Assembly: GCF_021483235.1 (NCBI RefSeq)
Contig: NZ_JAKEEC010000001.1
Coordinates: 285 to 64,284 of the forward strand
From: Arthrobacter alkaliphilus
GTDB lineage: Bacteria > Actinomycetota > Actinomycetes > Actinomycetales > Micrococcaceae
DNA length: 64,000 nt
Reading direction: 5' to 3'
The position numbers and the translations under genes were made by a program. The notes under the pieces were generated by a model. That model saw nothing but the letters and a program-made list of their open reading frames with translations. It had not been told where the DNA came from and made no database searches. Every line of letters starts with the position of its first letter. Within the stretch, counting starts at the first letter, position 1. Of the stretch, positions 39,592 to 49,456 are shown piece by piece.

Positions 39592-39733
39592 TGAAGAGGT
39601 AGGCGGCCACCAGCGCCAAGGCGGCGAGTACGTAGAAGGAAATGGAGACCCAGGCGGGTCGTTTCTGCTGGTGGAAGGAGATACCGCCGCCAACCAGCAG
39701 CCCGGCGGCGCCCATGAGGATAACCGACCACAT
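39575..39733 (-). CDS. Small membrane protein in the his operon
   Basis: A 52-residue protein with two hydrophobic segments (MWSVILMGAAGLLVGGG and SFYVLAALALVAAYLF) joined by a short basic loop FHQQKRPAW. The ATG is one base after the hisH stop, so translation is probably coupled. No family is recognised. Both position and composition support a real gene; its role in histidine synthesis, if any, is unknown. Confidence 0.7.
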   Translation of the reverse strand: MWSVILMGAAGLLVGGGISFHQQKRPAWVSISFYVLAALALVAAYLFTLPAK

Positions 39734-39734
39734 A

Positions 39735-40487
39735 TCAGGCAGCGCCTCCGGCCCCGGCTTGCGCCTGGGGGTTGGCCTGCGGGCGCAAGCCCTCAACCCA
39801 GTTGCGCAGGAGCCGGGCGCCGGCGTCGCCCGACTTCTCGGGGTGGAACTGCGTGGCGCACAAAGGGCCGTTCTCCACGGCTGCGATGAAGCGGGCGCCA
39901 TGCTCCGACCAGGTCACCTTCGGCGGCGCCATGCGGGGCTGGACGACGTCGAATTCCCACTTTTGAACGCCGTACGAGTGCACGAAATAGAATCGTTCGT
40001 GCTCGACGCCGGCGAACAGCTTTGAGCCTTCCGGCACCTCCACGGTGTTCCAGCCCATGTGCGGGACAACGGGCGCAGGGAGGAGTTCGACCTTGCCGGG
40101 CCACTCGCCCATTCCTTCGGCCTCCGTCCCGTGCTCCACTCCGGCTTCGAACAACACTTGGAGTCCAACGCAGATCCCCAGGACGGGGCGGCCACCGGCG
40201 ACCCGGCGGCCGATCATCCGGATACCGTCCACCGCTTTGAGTTCGCGCATCACTGTTTCGAAGGCGCCGACGCCGGGGACCACGAGCCCGTCGGCGTTCA
40301 GGACATCTTCGGGCTTGGCGCTTAGGGTCACTGCCGCTCCGGCACGCTCAAGGGCCCGGACCGCCGAGCGGACGTTGCCGGAACCGTAATCGAGCACGGT
40401 TACGGTCGGCTTTCCCTCAGGCGAAACGATGCGGCCGGCCGCCTTCGGATCCACCACAGCGCCGTCCTTGAGGATCTGCCCGCTCAC
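39735..40487 (-). CDS. hisH: Imidazole glycerol phosphate synthase subunit HisH
   Basis: The glutaminase half of the HisHF enzyme, feeding ammonia to HisF. Of 250 residues; the triad is visible: nucleophile cysteine in [14 protein letters not shown], and histidine/glutamate in TQFHPEKSG. An N-terminal extension of about 28 residues precedes [16 protein letters not shown] start overlaps the hisB stop (GTGA). hisF is not in this window. Confidence 0.95.
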   Translation of the reverse strand: MSGQILKDGAVVDPKAAGRIVSPEGKPTVTVLDYGSGNVRSAVRALERAGAAVTLSAKPEDVLNADGLVVPGVGAFETVMRELKAVDGIRMIGRRVAGGRPVLGICVGLQVLFEAGVEHGTEAEGMGEWPGKVELLPAPVVPHMGWNTVEVPEGSKLFAGVEHERFYFVHSYGVQKWEFDVVQPRMAPPKVTWSEHGARFIAAVENGPLCATQFHPEKSGDAGARLLRNWVEGLRPQANPQAQAGAGGAA

Positions 40488-41110
40488 AAGGCTCCCTTCG
40501 TGGAGGGAATACCCTCGACACGGGGATCGGACTCGACGGCGGAACGGAGCGCCCGGGCGAACGCCTTGAACTGGGCCTCCACGATGTGGTGCGGATCCCG
40601 GCCAGCCAGGACATTCATGTGGAGGCAGATGCCCGCGTGCAGGGTGATGGCCTCGAAGACGTGGCGGGTCAGGGAGCCTGTGAAATGTCCACCGATCAAG
40701 TGGTATTCCTGGCCGGCGGGCTCGCCGCCGTGCACCAGGTAAGGGCGTCCGGAGACGTCGACGACGGCGTGTGCCAACGCTTCATCCAACGGGACGGTGG
40801 CCTCGCCGAAGCGGCGGATCCCGGCCTTGTTGCCCAAGGCGGTGCGCAGGACCTCGCCGAAGGTAATGGCAACGTCCTCCACGGTGTGGTGGACGTCGAT
40901 GTGGGTGTCTCCCGTTGCCTTCACGGTCATGTCGATGAGCGAATGCTTGCAGAGCGCCGTCAGCATGTGGTCGTAGAACGGCACCGAGGTGCTGATATCC
41001 GAGACTCCGGTGCCGTCGAGGTTGATTTCAACCAGGACGGAGGACTCGCTGGTGGTGCGTTCCATGCTTGCGGTCCGGGCGGCTGCCTTACTGGCGCCGT
41101 TTTCGCTCAT
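40484..41110 (-). CDS. hisB: Imidazoleglycerol-phosphate dehydratase
   Basis: It dehydrates imidazole glycerol phosphate to imidazole acetol phosphate. Monofunctional form of 208 residues, with the duplicated manganese-binding motifs [11 protein letters not shown] and the [32 protein letters not shown] segment. ATG start, 42 bp after hisC, overlapping hisH by 4 bp. Confidence 0.96.
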   Translation of the reverse strand: MSENGASKAAARTASMERTTSESSVLVEINLDGTGVSDISTSVPFYDHMLTALCKHSLIDMTVKATGDTHIDVHHTVEDVAITFGEVLRTALGNKAGIRRFGEATVPLDEALAHAVVDVSGRPYLVHGGEPAGQEYHLIGGHFTGSLTRHVFEAITLHAGICLHMNVLAGRDPHHIVEAQFKAFARALRSAVESDPRVEGIPSTKGAL

Positions 41111-41152
41111 TGATGATCCTTAGGAGGAAGGAGTGGTGGGACTTGTTCAAGT

Positions 41153-42271
41153 CTAGGCCGGAGTGGAGCCCTGGCCGTCCAGCAAGGCTTCGAGCGCCTC
41201 AAGGAATGCCGTGGTCTCGGGTTCCGTGCCGGCGGTGACGCGGAGGTGGCCCGGTATGCCGACGTCGCGGATCAGGACGCCGCGCTCCAGCAGGCCTTCC
41301 CACAAGGCGCGGGGGTTTTCGATTCCGCCGAAGAACACATAGTTCGAATCGGAGGCGGCGGGCTTGAAGCCCATGCGGGTCAGTTCGCTGACGATGCGGT
41401 CGCGCTGGACCTTGATGTCCTCGACGTCGGCCATGAGTGCTTCGCGGTGCCGGAGGGCCGCCAGGGCGGTCGCCTGGGTGACGGCGGAGAGGTGGTACGG
41501 GAGGCGGACCAAGCGAATGGCATCGGAGACCTCGGGGGCAGCAGCCATGTAACCGATGCGTGCGCCGGCGAGGGCGAAGGCCTTGCTCATGGTCCGGGAG
41601 ACAATCAGGCGCTCCCGGCCGGGGAGGAGGGTCAACGCGCTTGGCGTGTTGTTGTGGGCGAACTCGTGGTAAGCCTCGTCCACGATGACCACCGTCTGGC
41701 TCGCTTCGCCCGCCTCGTAGACGGCTTCGACAACGTCGAGGCCAAGCCCCGTGCCGGTGGGGTTGTTCGGTGAGCAAAGGAACACGACATTCGGCTTGAG
41801 TTCACGGACCTGGGCGGCCGCGGAGGCTGCATCGAGCCCGTAGTCCTCGGCGCGGACACCGGCGATGTATGCAGTGTCGGTTCCGCTCGCGAGCAGGGGG
41901 TACATGGAGTACGTGGGCGGGAAACCGAGCGCGGTGCGGCCCGGGCCGCCGAAGACCTGCAGGATCTGCTGGAGCACTTCATTGGAGCCGTTGGCGGCCC
42001 AGATGTTCTCGGCCGCGAGGCCGTGGCCCAGGTATTCGGCAAGGGCTTCGCGCAGTTCGGTGAACTCGCGGTCCGGGTAGCGGTTCAGTCCAGTGGCGGC
42101 CGCCGCGACGGCTTCGGTGATGGCCGCCTGGACGTCGGCCGGTACGCCATGCGTGTTTTCGTTGACGTTGAGCAAAATCGGGACATCAAGCTGCGGCGCG
42201 CCATAGGGGCTTAGTCCGCGGAGGTTGGTCCGTAGGGGAAGTCGGTCAAGTCGCTCAAGCTGGTCAGTCAC
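41153..42271 (-). CDS. hisC: Histidinol-phosphate aminotransferase
   Basis: A PLP enzyme that transaminates imidazole acetol phosphate to histidinol phosphate. Of 372 residues; NPTGTG, VIVDEAYHEFAH, and the PLP lysine in SRTMSKAFALAGARIGY are present. Its GTG lies 6 nt after TAAACT, so the his transcript probably starts at the codon itself. hisD is not adjacent in this window. Confidence 0.96.
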   Translation of the reverse strand: MTDQLERLDRLPLRTNLRGLSPYGAPQLDVPILLNVNENTHGVPADVQAAITEAVAAAATGLNRYPDREFTELREALAEYLGHGLAAENIWAANGSNEVLQQILQVFGGPGRTALGFPPTYSMYPLLASGTDTAYIAGVRAEDYGLDAASAAAQVRELKPNVVFLCSPNNPTGTGLGLDVVEAVYEAGEASQTVVIVDEAYHEFAHNNTPSALTLLPGRERLIVSRTMSKAFALAGARIGYMAAAPEVSDAIRLVRLPYHLSAVTQATALAALRHREALMADVEDIKVQRDRIVSELTRMGFKPAASDSNYVFFGGIENPRALWEGLLERGVLIRDVGIPGHLRVTAGTEPETTAFLEALEALLDGQGSTPA

Positions 42272-42277
42272 TATGAC

Positions 42278-42283
42278 AGTTTA
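42278..42283 (-). promoter_or_regulatory. Leaderless -10 element of the his operon
   Basis: TAAACT on the minus strand, 6 nt before the GTG start of hisC. Confidence 0.45.
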
Positions 42284-42361
42284 AGGGGCGGGGGCGGGTG
42301 CCCTGAAACTGTGACCGTTCCACGGACCGTCCGGGGCAGGGCAAGCCAGCAAAACCTGCCG

Positions 42362-42721
42362 TTAGGCGGAGGGAATGAAGAGCTGCTGGCCCGGCACGAC
42401 CTGGCCGTCCTGGAGGTTGTTCAGCTGGATGATCTCGGCGACGACGTCGCGCGGATCCCGGGATGGGGCTGCGGTTCGCGCAATCCCCCACAAGGACTGG
42501 CCGGCTTGTACGGTGACACTCGTTGTGGAGGTGGGGTGCAGTTCGGCGGCGGAATCGGCAGCCTTGGCAGGCGAATTCAGGAATCCGGCCAGGCTGAGGA
42601 GCACTGCAACCAGGAGCATGGCCGGGACGCCGAAGAAGACCATGCGGCCGCGGCGGGTCAAACGGAGCCGGCCCGCCGTGGCGATGTTGCGGGGCGTCGG
42701 GGTGATGGTGATTGCGGACAT
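42362..42721 (-). CDS. LysM domain membrane protein, SOS-linked (Rv2719c/DivS position)
   Basis: A protein of 119 residues with one membrane segment (GRMVFFGVPAMLLVAVLLSLAGFL, about 27-50) followed by an exported LysM domain (SVTVQAGQSLWGIARTA to GQQLFIPSA). LysM binds peptidoglycan. It is divergent from lexA and shares an SOS box with it, the place held by the damage-induced division inhibitors Rv2719c of Mycobacterium and DivS of Corynebacterium. A similar role is inferred. ATG 42721 has GAAGGG 9 nt upstream; an in-frame ATG at 42790 would add 23 residues. Confidence 0.8.
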   Translation of the reverse strand: MSAITITPTPRNIATAGRLRLTRRGRMVFFGVPAMLLVAVLLSLAGFLNSPAKAADSAAELHPTSTTSVTVQAGQSLWGIARTAAPSRDPRDVVAEIIQLNNLQDGQVVPGQQLFIPSA

Positions 42722-42853
42722 GAGCTGAGCCCTTCTGCACAATGCCGCGTACCGGAATCCCAGGTTGCGGCTGCCAATTCTTGCCTTCATTTAGTGCTTG
42801 CAGGACGTTTGTTCGATGTTGTCTTCGAACGAACACCCGGAGCCTGAAGTACT

Positions 42854-42873
42854 TTTATAGAACACATATTCGA
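42854..42873 (-). promoter_or_regulatory. LexA box over the LysM gene promoter
   Basis: TAGAACACATATTCGA (42858-42873) is an SOS box with two mismatches. On the minus strand TATAAA (42854-42859) forms the -10, touching the box, so LexA should repress the LysM gene. Confidence 0.65.
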
Positions 42874-42924
42874 ACCTTGCTATGACATTTTTAGCACTTA
42901 TCAACGAATGATGTCGAGACTCGC

Positions 42925-42965
42925 TAGAACAAATGTTTGATAAACGCCTGTGCCTGCCCTACGTT
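42925..42965 (+). promoter_or_regulatory. lexA promoter with overlapping LexA box
   Basis: TTGATA (42937-42942), 17-bp spacer, TACGTT (42960-42965). The SOS box TAGAACAAATGTTTGA (42925-42940) overlaps the -35, giving the autoregulation expected for lexA. Transcription should start near 42972. Confidence 0.7.
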
Positions 42966-43081
42966 TGAGTGAAGGAACGAGCACTGAATAAGTGCAACAG
43001 GAGGGTCTGACATTTCAGGCCGACAGTCCCGGCAAAGCCCCTCGGGGGCCACGCGGGCGGAACGGAAGGGCGTTGGCGAAC

Positions 43082-43831
43082 ATGGCAGCGAAAGCCACTG
43101 GCGGCGGGCCGGCCTCAGCGCGGAGCTCCCAGCCGCAGAAGGCCCCCAAGAGCCTGACCGTGCGCCAGAAGAAAATCCTGGAGACCATCCAGCGCTCGGT
43201 GAACGAACACGGGTATCCGCCGTCCATGCGCGAAATCGGGGACACCGTTGGCCTGGCCAGTTTGTCCAGCGTCACGCACCAGCTGTCACAGCTCGAAAAG
43301 CTCGGCTATCTTCGCCGCGATCCCAAGCGTCCGCGCGCCATGGAAGTACTCATGCCGTTGACGCTGGACGGCGGCTCCGTCATCCCCGGCGTCGAAGCCC
43401 CGGCGAAACTCCGCAGCGCCGGCGGCCTGGCCGTCACGGAACTCGCGAGTGCCAGCGACACCGCTCTGGTCCCCCTCGTCGGGCGCATTGCCGCCGGTGG
43501 ACCGATCCTGGCGGACCAGACCGTTGAAGACGTCCTGCCGCTGCCCCGGCAGCTGGTAGGACATGGCGAGCTCTTCATGCTCAAGGTCGCCGGAGATTCC
43601 ATGATCGACGCCGCCATCTGCGATGGGGACTGGGTAGTGGTGCGGCGTCAAAACGACGCACTCAACGGCGACATCGTGGCAGCGCTCCTGGACGACGAAG
43701 CCACTGTCAAGACGTTCCGCCAGCGGGACGGCCACACGTGGCTCCTCCCGCAGAACACCCAGTACGAACCCATCTTGGGCGACCATGCCACCATCATGGG
43801 CAAGGTCGTCTCGGTCCTGCGCTCCCTCTAG
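43082..43831 (+). CDS. lexA: LexA repressor
   Basis: Master repressor of the SOS response; it self-cleaves when RecA filaments form. Of 249 residues; helix-turn-helix at about 25-85 ([29 protein letters not shown]), the Ala-Gly cleavage site in GRIAAGGPI, catalytic serine in [10 protein letters not shown] and lysine in DEATVKTF. The ATG at 43082 has GGAAGGG 11 nt upstream. GTG 42992 is in frame and closer to the promoter, so a 279-residue form is possible. Its 3' end overlaps dinG by 4 bp. Confidence 0.95.
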   Translation: MAAKATGGGPASARSSQPQKAPKSLTVRQKKILETIQRSVNEHGYPPSMREIGDTVGLASLSSVTHQLSQLEKLGYLRRDPKRPRAMEVLMPLTLDGGSVIPGVEAPAKLRSAGGLAVTELASASDTALVPLVGRIAAGGPILADQTVEDVLPLPRQLVGHGELFMLKVAGDSMIDAAICDGDWVVVRRQNDALNGDIVAALLDDEATVKTFRQRDGHTWLLPQNTQYEPILGDHATIMGKVVSVLRSL

Positions 43832-45912
43832 GAACCGCTCTTGGCCGACTCCGCGTAGAGCCGTTCGAGCGCACCGCGCACCACTGAACGGTCCGTAGTG
43901 GGCCAGAAGGGCGGCAACGCGGCCCTGAGGAAGCTACCGTAACGCTCCGTCGAAAGCCGTGAATCCAGTACTGCCACCACGCCTTTGTCCCCGGTTGAAC
44001 GGATCAGCCGCCCGGCCCCTTGGGCCAGCCGGATCGCCGCGTGCGTTGCAGACACCGCCATGAAACCGTTGCCCCCGGCCTGCGCCACCGCACGGGACCG
44101 CGCCGTCATCAGCGGATCGTCCGGACGCGGGAACGGGATTCGGTCAATCACCACCAGCCGGCATGAACCTCCGGGAACGTCAACGCCCTGCCAGAGGGAC
44201 ATGGTGCCGAACAGGCAGGTGTCTTCCTCCTCGGCAAACTGCCGGACCAGGGCGGCCATGGTCGATTCGCCTTGGCAGAGGATGTCCACGTCCAGGCGGG
44301 ACCGCATCGCGTCCGCGGCGTCCTCCGCTGCGCGGCGGGAGGAGAAAAGGCACAAGGCTCCGCCGTGCGAGGCCTTGATGAGCTCTTCAAGTTCGTCCAG
44401 CGCTTCGGGCGAGGTGCCGCGACCCGGCTTGGGCAGGTGCTTGGCAACGTACAGCATGCCCTGCTTCGGGTAGTCGAAGGGCGAGCCTACATCCACGCCG
44501 GTCCAGCTGGGGGCGCCTTGGCCCGTCAGGCCGAGCCCGCCGGCCGTGGCTTCGAATGCAGCGCCGATCGCCAAGGTGGCAGAGGTCAAGACCACCGTAT
44601 GGCCCGCGAAGAGCCCTTCCCGGAGGCGTCCGGCAACGCTGAGCGGCGCGATGTTGATGAGCGCCGGCGAGTCCTCGTCGGGGGCCGAGTAGCCCTGTTG
44701 GGGATCGAAGGTGCTGTTCCGGGAGAACCACACCACTTCCCGGTTTTCGCGCGCGGAGAGCAGCCGTTCGCACAGCTCGAGGATCAGCATCAGCCGTGAG
44801 CGCGCGAGCTGGCGTCCGCCGTCGACCGCGTTGGACGAATCGCCTTTTGAGTCCGAGAGCGCCGCCCGGCAGGCCTCCCGGAGCTGGTCGACGCAATCAA
44901 GTTGTTCGTCGTTGAGCCCGTTGGGCAGCAGGCCGGACGGCGCACCGATGAGCGCGAGTTCCAAGCGGTCCGCGGCGGCGTTCAGCGCGTCCACCGTGAT
45001 GGCCGTGTGCTTGCGGGCGCTCGAGGCCGCGGCATGGATCATCGCCACGGACAGCTGCCCGGATACGGCGCCGGTGACTCGGTCCTGGAGCTCGTGGGCC
45101 TCGTCCACCACCACCACGTCGTATTCGGGCAGCACGGCCAGTCCTTCGAACGCGCTGACGGCGAGCATCGCGTGATTGGTGACCACGACGTCGGACTCCG
45201 CGGCGTGGTGGCGGGCGAGCTCGCTGAAGCACTCCTCCGCCATCGGACACTTCTGCGCACCAAGGCACTCCATGGACGTGACGGACACTTGGCGCCAGGC
45301 CCGGTCCGTCACGCCCGGCATGAGTTCGTCGCGGTCGCCCGTGGTGGTCTTTGCTGCCCATTCACGCAGCCGCAGGACTTCCTTGCCGAGCTGCGAGGCA
45401 GGCCCGCCGATGGCCGCGGCGAGATGCGGAACGCTGGTGTCCTCGCCAAGGGAGAACAGCTGGCCTTCGGCAGGTTCCTCGCTCGGGAAGCCACCCTCCA
45501 GCTTATGCCGGCACACATAGTTGGCCCGCCCCTTGACCAGCGCAATGCTGACCGGGCGTTCCAACTCCGGATTGATGGTCTCCAGGAGCCGGGGCAGGTC
45601 CCGGCCCACGATCTGCGTCTGCAGCGCCAGAGTGGCCGTGGACACGAGCGTGGGCTTGTTGCTCTCCATCGCGTGCGCAATCAGCGGAATCAAGTACGCG
45701 AGGGACTTGCCCGTGCCCGTGCCGGCCTGCACCAGCAAGTGTTCACCGGTCTCGATCGCCCGGGCCACATGCTTGGCCATCTCATGCTGGCCGGCACGGT
45801 TCTGGCCACCCATGCCTGCAACGGCGGTATCGAGGAGTTCAAGGGCCAGTAGTTCGAGGTCGGTCCGTTCCCCCGCGGTTTCGCCGCGCTCCCCCGCCTC
45901 CGGCTCAACCAT
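43828..45912 (-). CDS. dinG: DinG/Rad3-like ATP-dependent DNA helicase
   Basis: A superfamily 2 5'-to-3' helicase of the XPD/DinG group that probably resolves R-loops or forks. Of 694 residues; Walker [16 protein letters not shown] near 70, DEAH box [11 protein letters not shown] near 270, and an iron-sulfur cysteine set between them (YVCRHK, then C-x4-C-x4-C in [15 protein letters not shown]). The C-terminal [22 protein letters not shown] is motif VI. ATG start overlaps the hflX stop by 8 bp. No LexA box is seen here despite its name in E. coli. Confidence 0.92.
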   Translation of the reverse strand: MVEPEAGERGETAGERTDLELLALELLDTAVAGMGGQNRAGQHEMAKHVARAIETGEHLLVQAGTGTGKSLAYLIPLIAHAMESNKPTLVSTATLALQTQIVGRDLPRLLETINPELERPVSIALVKGRANYVCRHKLEGGFPSEEPAEGQLFSLGEDTSVPHLAAAIGGPASQLGKEVLRLREWAAKTTTGDRDELMPGVTDRAWRQVSVTSMECLGAQKCPMAEECFSELARHHAAESDVVVTNHAMLAVSAFEGLAVLPEYDVVVVDEAHELQDRVTGAVSGQLSVAMIHAAASSARKHTAITVDALNAAADRLELALIGAPSGLLPNGLNDEQLDCVDQLREACRAALSDSKGDSSNAVDGGRQLARSRLMLILELCERLLSARENREVVWFSRNSTFDPQQGYSAPDEDSPALINIAPLSVAGRLREGLFAGHTVVLTSATLAIGAAFEATAGGLGLTGQGAPSWTGVDVGSPFDYPKQGMLYVAKHLPKPGRGTSPEALDELEELIKASHGGALCLFSSRRAAEDAADAMRSRLDVDILCQGESTMAALVRQFAEEEDTCLFGTMSLWQGVDVPGGSCRLVVIDRIPFPRPDDPLMTARSRAVAQAGGNGFMAVSATHAAIRLAQGAGRLIRSTGDKGVVAVLDSRLSTERYGSFLRAALPPFWPTTDRSVVRGALERLYAESAKSGS

Positions 45913-47467
45913 TGCTGACGAACGACTCCAACTCGGCTGCCAGGTTCTCGTGGACCATGGCTACCACGCGTGTGCCTTCCTCCTCATGCTCAAGGCTGAG
46001 GATTTCGGCCTCGGTGTTGTGCAGCTTGTTGATGAGTTCGCCGCGGTTGTATGGAATCAGGACCTCGAGGCGCACACCGGGACGCGGAATGGCCTCGCTG
46101 ATGACTCCGAGGAGCTCGGCAATGCCCTGCCCTGTGCGGGTTGACACCACTACGTGGCGTGGCTCTTTTTGCTTGAGCCGCTCAATGACGAACGGGTCCG
46201 CGGCGTCCGCCTTGTTCAGGACGATGATTTCCGGGATCTTCCGTGCATCCACTTCGCTGAAAACGGTGCGGACGGCCGCGATCTGGCCTTCCGGATCCGG
46301 ATGCGAAACGTCCACCACATGCAGGATCAGATCGGCGTCGGCCACCTCTTCCAGGGTGGAGCGGAATGCCTCCACGAGCTGGGTGGGCAGCGACCGCACG
46401 AAGCCGACGGTGTCCGAAAGCGTGTAGCCGATCCCGTCAGGGGTTTGGGCCTTGCGGACTGTCGGGTCCAGGGTGGCGAACAACGCGTTCTCCACGAGGA
46501 CACCGGCATCGGTCAGGCGGTTGAGCAGCGATGACTTTCCGGCGTTCGTGTACCCGGCAATCGCGACCGAAGGAACGGCGTTACGACGGCGGTTGGCCCG
46601 CTTGGTCTCGCGCGACGGCTTCATCGCGGCGATCTCGCGCCGCAGCTTTGCCATGCGCGTGCGGATTCGACGGCGGTCCAGTTCGATCTTCGTTTCACCA
46701 GGGCCGCGCGAACCCATGCCGGCGCCGGCTCCACCCACCTGGCCACCGGCCTGGCGGGACATGGAATCGCCCCAACCACGCAGGCGCGGCAACAGGTATT
46801 CCAGCTGCGCGAGCTCCACTTGGGCCTTGCCCTCGCGGCTCTTGGCGTGCTGCGCGAAAATGTCGAGGATCAACGTGGTGCGGTCCACCACCTTGACCTT
46901 GACAATGTCTTCCAGGCCGCGCCGCTGGGAGGGTGCCAGTTCCGCGTCGACCACCACGGTGTCCGCTCCGGTGGACATCACGATGTCCTTCAGCTCCATG
47001 GCTTTGCCTGAGCCAAGGAACGTGCCGGGGTCGGGTTTCATGCGGCGCTGGACGATGCCGTCCAGGACCTCCGAGCCGGCCGTTTCGGCCAAGGCCGCGA
47101 GCTCCCTCAGGGAATTCTCGGCGTCGGCCAAGGTGCCTTCGGTCCAGAGGCCCGCCAGTACAACCCGCTCAAGGCGCAGCTGCCGGTATTCGACCTCAGT
47201 GACATCTTCAAGTTCAGTGGACAGGCCAGCGGTACGGCGCAAGGCCCGGCGTTCGGCCAGATCCTCTTGGTCACCGTCGTAGATGCTGTGTTCTTCGTCC
47301 AGGCGGGAAATCGCCTGGGCCTTGCCCAACACGCCCCGGGCTTCGTCGCGGTCCTGAGCTGTGGCAGGTGCGTCCTTGGAGAGAATCCGGTCGATGACAG
47401 CCTGGATTTCTTCAGGACTCATGTCCTGGGCGTCGGAATCGGGTCCGGTGTTCTTCTGCGTGGTCAT
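45905..47467 (-). CDS. hflX: GTPase HflX
   Basis: A ribosome-splitting GTPase that rescues stalled 70S ribosomes under stress. Of 520 residues; an N-terminal glycine-rich HflX domain (GSGKAMELKDIV, RGPGETKIELDRRRIR) and a G domain with GYTNAGKSSLLNRL, DTVGFVRSLP and LNKAD. The first 60 residues form an acidic extension. ATG 47467 has AAAGGAG immediately upstream; further in-frame upstream sequence is not HflX-like. Cotranscribed with dinG. Confidence 0.95.
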   Translation of the reverse strand: MTTQKNTGPDSDAQDMSPEEIQAVIDRILSKDAPATAQDRDEARGVLGKAQAISRLDEEHSIYDGDQEDLAERRALRRTAGLSTELEDVTEVEYRQLRLERVVLAGLWTEGTLADAENSLRELAALAETAGSEVLDGIVQRRMKPDPGTFLGSGKAMELKDIVMSTGADTVVVDAELAPSQRRGLEDIVKVKVVDRTTLILDIFAQHAKSREGKAQVELAQLEYLLPRLRGWGDSMSRQAGGQVGGAGAGMGSRGPGETKIELDRRRIRTRMAKLRREIAAMKPSRETKRANRRRNAVPSVAIAGYTNAGKSSLLNRLTDAGVLVENALFATLDPTVRKAQTPDGIGYTLSDTVGFVRSLPTQLVEAFRSTLEEVADADLILHVVDVSHPDPEGQIAAVRTVFSEVDARKIPEIIVLNKADAADPFVIERLKQKEPRHVVVSTRTGQGIAELLGVISEAIPRPGVRLEVLIPYNRGELINKLHNTEAEILSLEHEEEGTRVVAMVHENLAAELESFVSNG

Positions 47468-47861
47468 GGTCTCCTTTAGGGGTTTCAGCACTTCCAGAAT
47501 AGTGCCGATTCGTTTCTTGTGGCGCGGAATTCGCGCAGGGCTGATGCCTGGCAAGCCTCTGCCGATGTACCGGGATGTCCGCCCGGCCAGGCTGCGCGGA
47601 TTGCGTGCACAGGTACCAGGGGCGGAAGGGGATGATCTGCTGAGCGTCCAAGCGCCAGGAGTGGCGTATGGAACTGACATGCCAAGGCGGAATGGCGCTG
47701 CATTTGTGCAGGCCTGCGTCGCGGGCACTGCCGGCTACTTGAAGGCGGCCGGCTACTCAAAGATCAAGAACATGGGCTATAGACTATCAGACCGCGTCAA
47801 GCCCGGGCGGGGGCGGCGCGCGGTTTCCCTTGCCCGCGGCTGGCCACTAATCTGGCAAGCT
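47468..47861. other. Divergent intergenic region, hflX to RsmC-like gene
   Basis: About 394 bp with no gene I can support. The right end carries the AAAGGAG site of hflX and, on the plus strand just before the methyltransferase, TAATCT 8 nt from its ATG. It may have two promoters, but no other structure stood out. Confidence 0.5.
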
Positions 47862-48476
47862 ATGGAGTCTGCTCACTATTTCAGCGCACAGCCCGCGGGG
47901 CCGTTCACCCGCAAGCCCCTCACGGTGGAACTGGCCGGCGCGACCCGCCGGCTCCAGACGTCGGGAGGCATCTTCAGCCCCGACGGGATCGACAAGGGCA
48001 CCGCGATCCTTCTCTCCGAGGTTCCACCGCCTGCGCCGCAGGGCAATCTGCTGGACATCGGTTGCGGCTGGGGTCCCATTGCGCTGACCATGGGGCTCAT
48101 GGCACCGCATGCGCGGGTCCACGCCGTCGACGTCAACGAGCGCTGCGTCACCCTGACCAATGAGAACGCCGCACTCCTGGAACTCGGGAACGTGACGGCG
48201 AGCCTGCCCGACGACGTCGACCCCGCCGTGACGTTCGACACCATCTGGTCAAACCCGCCCATCCGTATCGGCAAGGACGAACTCCACAATCTGCTGCTCA
48301 AGTGGCTGCCGCGGCTCGCGCCGGGGGGAACCGCATGGCTCGTGGTGCAGAAAAACCTGGGCGCGGACTCGCTTCAGCGCTGGCTGGCCGATACCCTCGA
48401 CGATTCCTTCTCGGTGTCCCGGGAAAGCACGTCCAAGTCCTTCCGCATCCTGCGGATCAGGAAAGCGTCCCGCTAG
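47862..48476 (+). CDS. RsmC-like class I SAM methyltransferase
   Basis: A 204-residue methyltransferase of the MTS (small) family related to 16S rRNA guanine methyltransferase RsmC. The SAM motif is LLDIGCGWGPIALTMGL (about 64-80) and the catalytic motif is WSNPPIRIGKDEL near 137 (NPP(F/Y)-type, with I in place of the aromatic). It is about half the size of E. coli RsmC, lacking the N-terminal duplicated domain. The 3' end overlaps dapF by 20 bp, convergent. Confidence 0.85.
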   Translation: MESAHYFSAQPAGPFTRKPLTVELAGATRRLQTSGGIFSPDGIDKGTAILLSEVPPPAPQGNLLDIGCGWGPIALTMGLMAPHARVHAVDVNERCVTLTNENAALLELGNVTASLPDDVDPAVTFDTIWSNPPIRIGKDELHNLLLKWLPRLAPGGTAWLVVQKNLGADSLQRWLADTLDDSFSVSRESTSKSFRILRIRKASR

Positions 48477-49425
48477 CGACGATCACGGCGGGGCCGCTGA
48501 GCTCCACGTGTTCACGGCCGCTTTCGCCGGGGAAGAACCGCACGCCGACGACGCCGCCGGGCACCTTGACGCGCCACGTATCGGGAGCGCCGTCCCCCGC
48601 CCAGTGACGGATGGCGACGGCGGCCGCACACGCGCCGGTGCCGCACGATTGGGTCTCGCCGACGCCGCGTTCGTGGACCCGCATCGTGATGTTGCCCACG
48701 CCATCGTGAACGAGGGGCTCAGCGGGAACCACGAATTCGACGTTGGTGCCGTTGGCCGGCTTGGGATCGACGACGGGCGCCTTGAAGAGCTGGGTGGACT
48801 TGAGCTCGGAGAGTTCGGCCAATGCCACGACAGTGTGGGGGTTGCCCATGCTGACAGACAGGGCAGGCCGGGCGACTTCCAAACCGTCGGCGCTGACGAG
48901 CGAGTCCATGGCCTTGCTGGTGGCGTCCTTCGGGAAAATAAACTCCCACGGCCCCATGTCCACCGCATAGCCGTCATCCGTGCGGACGATCGTCTTGATG
49001 CCGCCACGGGTTCCGATGGTCAGGGATTCGCCCGCGTTGAGGGTGACAAGCCCCTGCTCAATGAGGAATTGGACAAAGACACGGACGCCGTTGCCGCACA
49101 TTTCGGACAACGAGCCGTCGCCGTTGCGGTAGTCCATGAACCATTCGGCAGCGGGATCGGCCTCGAGGAGCTGGAGGCCTTCGGGCAGGAACCGTGAAGG
49201 GACTGCCCGGATGAGTCCGTCCCCGCCGACGCCCAGATGACGGTCGCAGAGTGCCGCGACCTGCTCCGGAGAGATCTGGTGCGCATCATCCGGATCCGCG
49301 ATGAGGACGAAATCGTTGCCGGTGCCGTGTCCCTTGGAGAAGGCCAGCCCGTGCAGACCGGAGGCAGGTACGGAACCGCCGGCAGCTGTGGGCTGCGGGG
49401 CGGAAAATGCGAGGGTTTCATCCAT
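48457..49425 (-). CDS. dapF: Diaminopimelate epimerase
   Basis: It converts LL- to meso-diaminopimelate for lysine and peptidoglycan. Of 322 residues; both catalytic cysteines are present, in EMCGNGVRVF (near 110) and QSCGTGACAAAVA (near 260). About 25 Ala/Pro-rich residues precede the enzyme proper. A leaderless -10 (TAGCCT) is 6 nt before the ATG. dapA, of the same pathway, is at 62467-63378. Confidence 0.96.
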   Translation of the reverse strand: MDETLAFSAPQPTAAGGSVPASGLHGLAFSKGHGTGNDFVLIADPDDAHQISPEQVAALCDRHLGVGGDGLIRAVPSRFLPEGLQLLEADPAAEWFMDYRNGDGSLSEMCGNGVRVFVQFLIEQGLVTLNAGESLTIGTRGGIKTIVRTDDGYAVDMGPWEFIFPKDATSKAMDSLVSADGLEVARPALSVSMGNPHTVVALAELSELKSTQLFKAPVVDPKPANGTNVEFVVPAEPLVHDGVGNITMRVHERGVGETQSCGTGACAAAVAIRHWAGDGAPDTWRVKVPGGVVGVRFFPGESGREHVELSGPAVIVASGTLS

Positions 49426-49431
49426 GGCTCA

Positions 49432-49437
49432 AGGCTA
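49432..49437 (-). promoter_or_regulatory. Leaderless -10 element of dapF
   Basis: TAGCCT on the minus strand, 6 nt before ATG 49425. It lies in the 31-bp gap after miaA, so dapF probably has its own start besides any read-through. Confidence 0.45.
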
Positions 49438-49456
49438 CCTGCACTAACGGTTGCGC

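Noticed and set aside
42811..42830. GTTCGA...TCGAAC inverted repeat as a third SOS box in the lexA region
   Set aside because: The half-sites are in the reverse order and 8 bp apart; a LexA box needs CGAAC-N4-GTTCG. It may be a different palindrome.
47468..47861. In-frame upstream extension of the RsmC-like gene (about 167 codons)
   Set aside because: It has no similarity to a methyltransferase, covers the hflX promoter and lacks a ribosome-binding site; the real start is ATG 47862.
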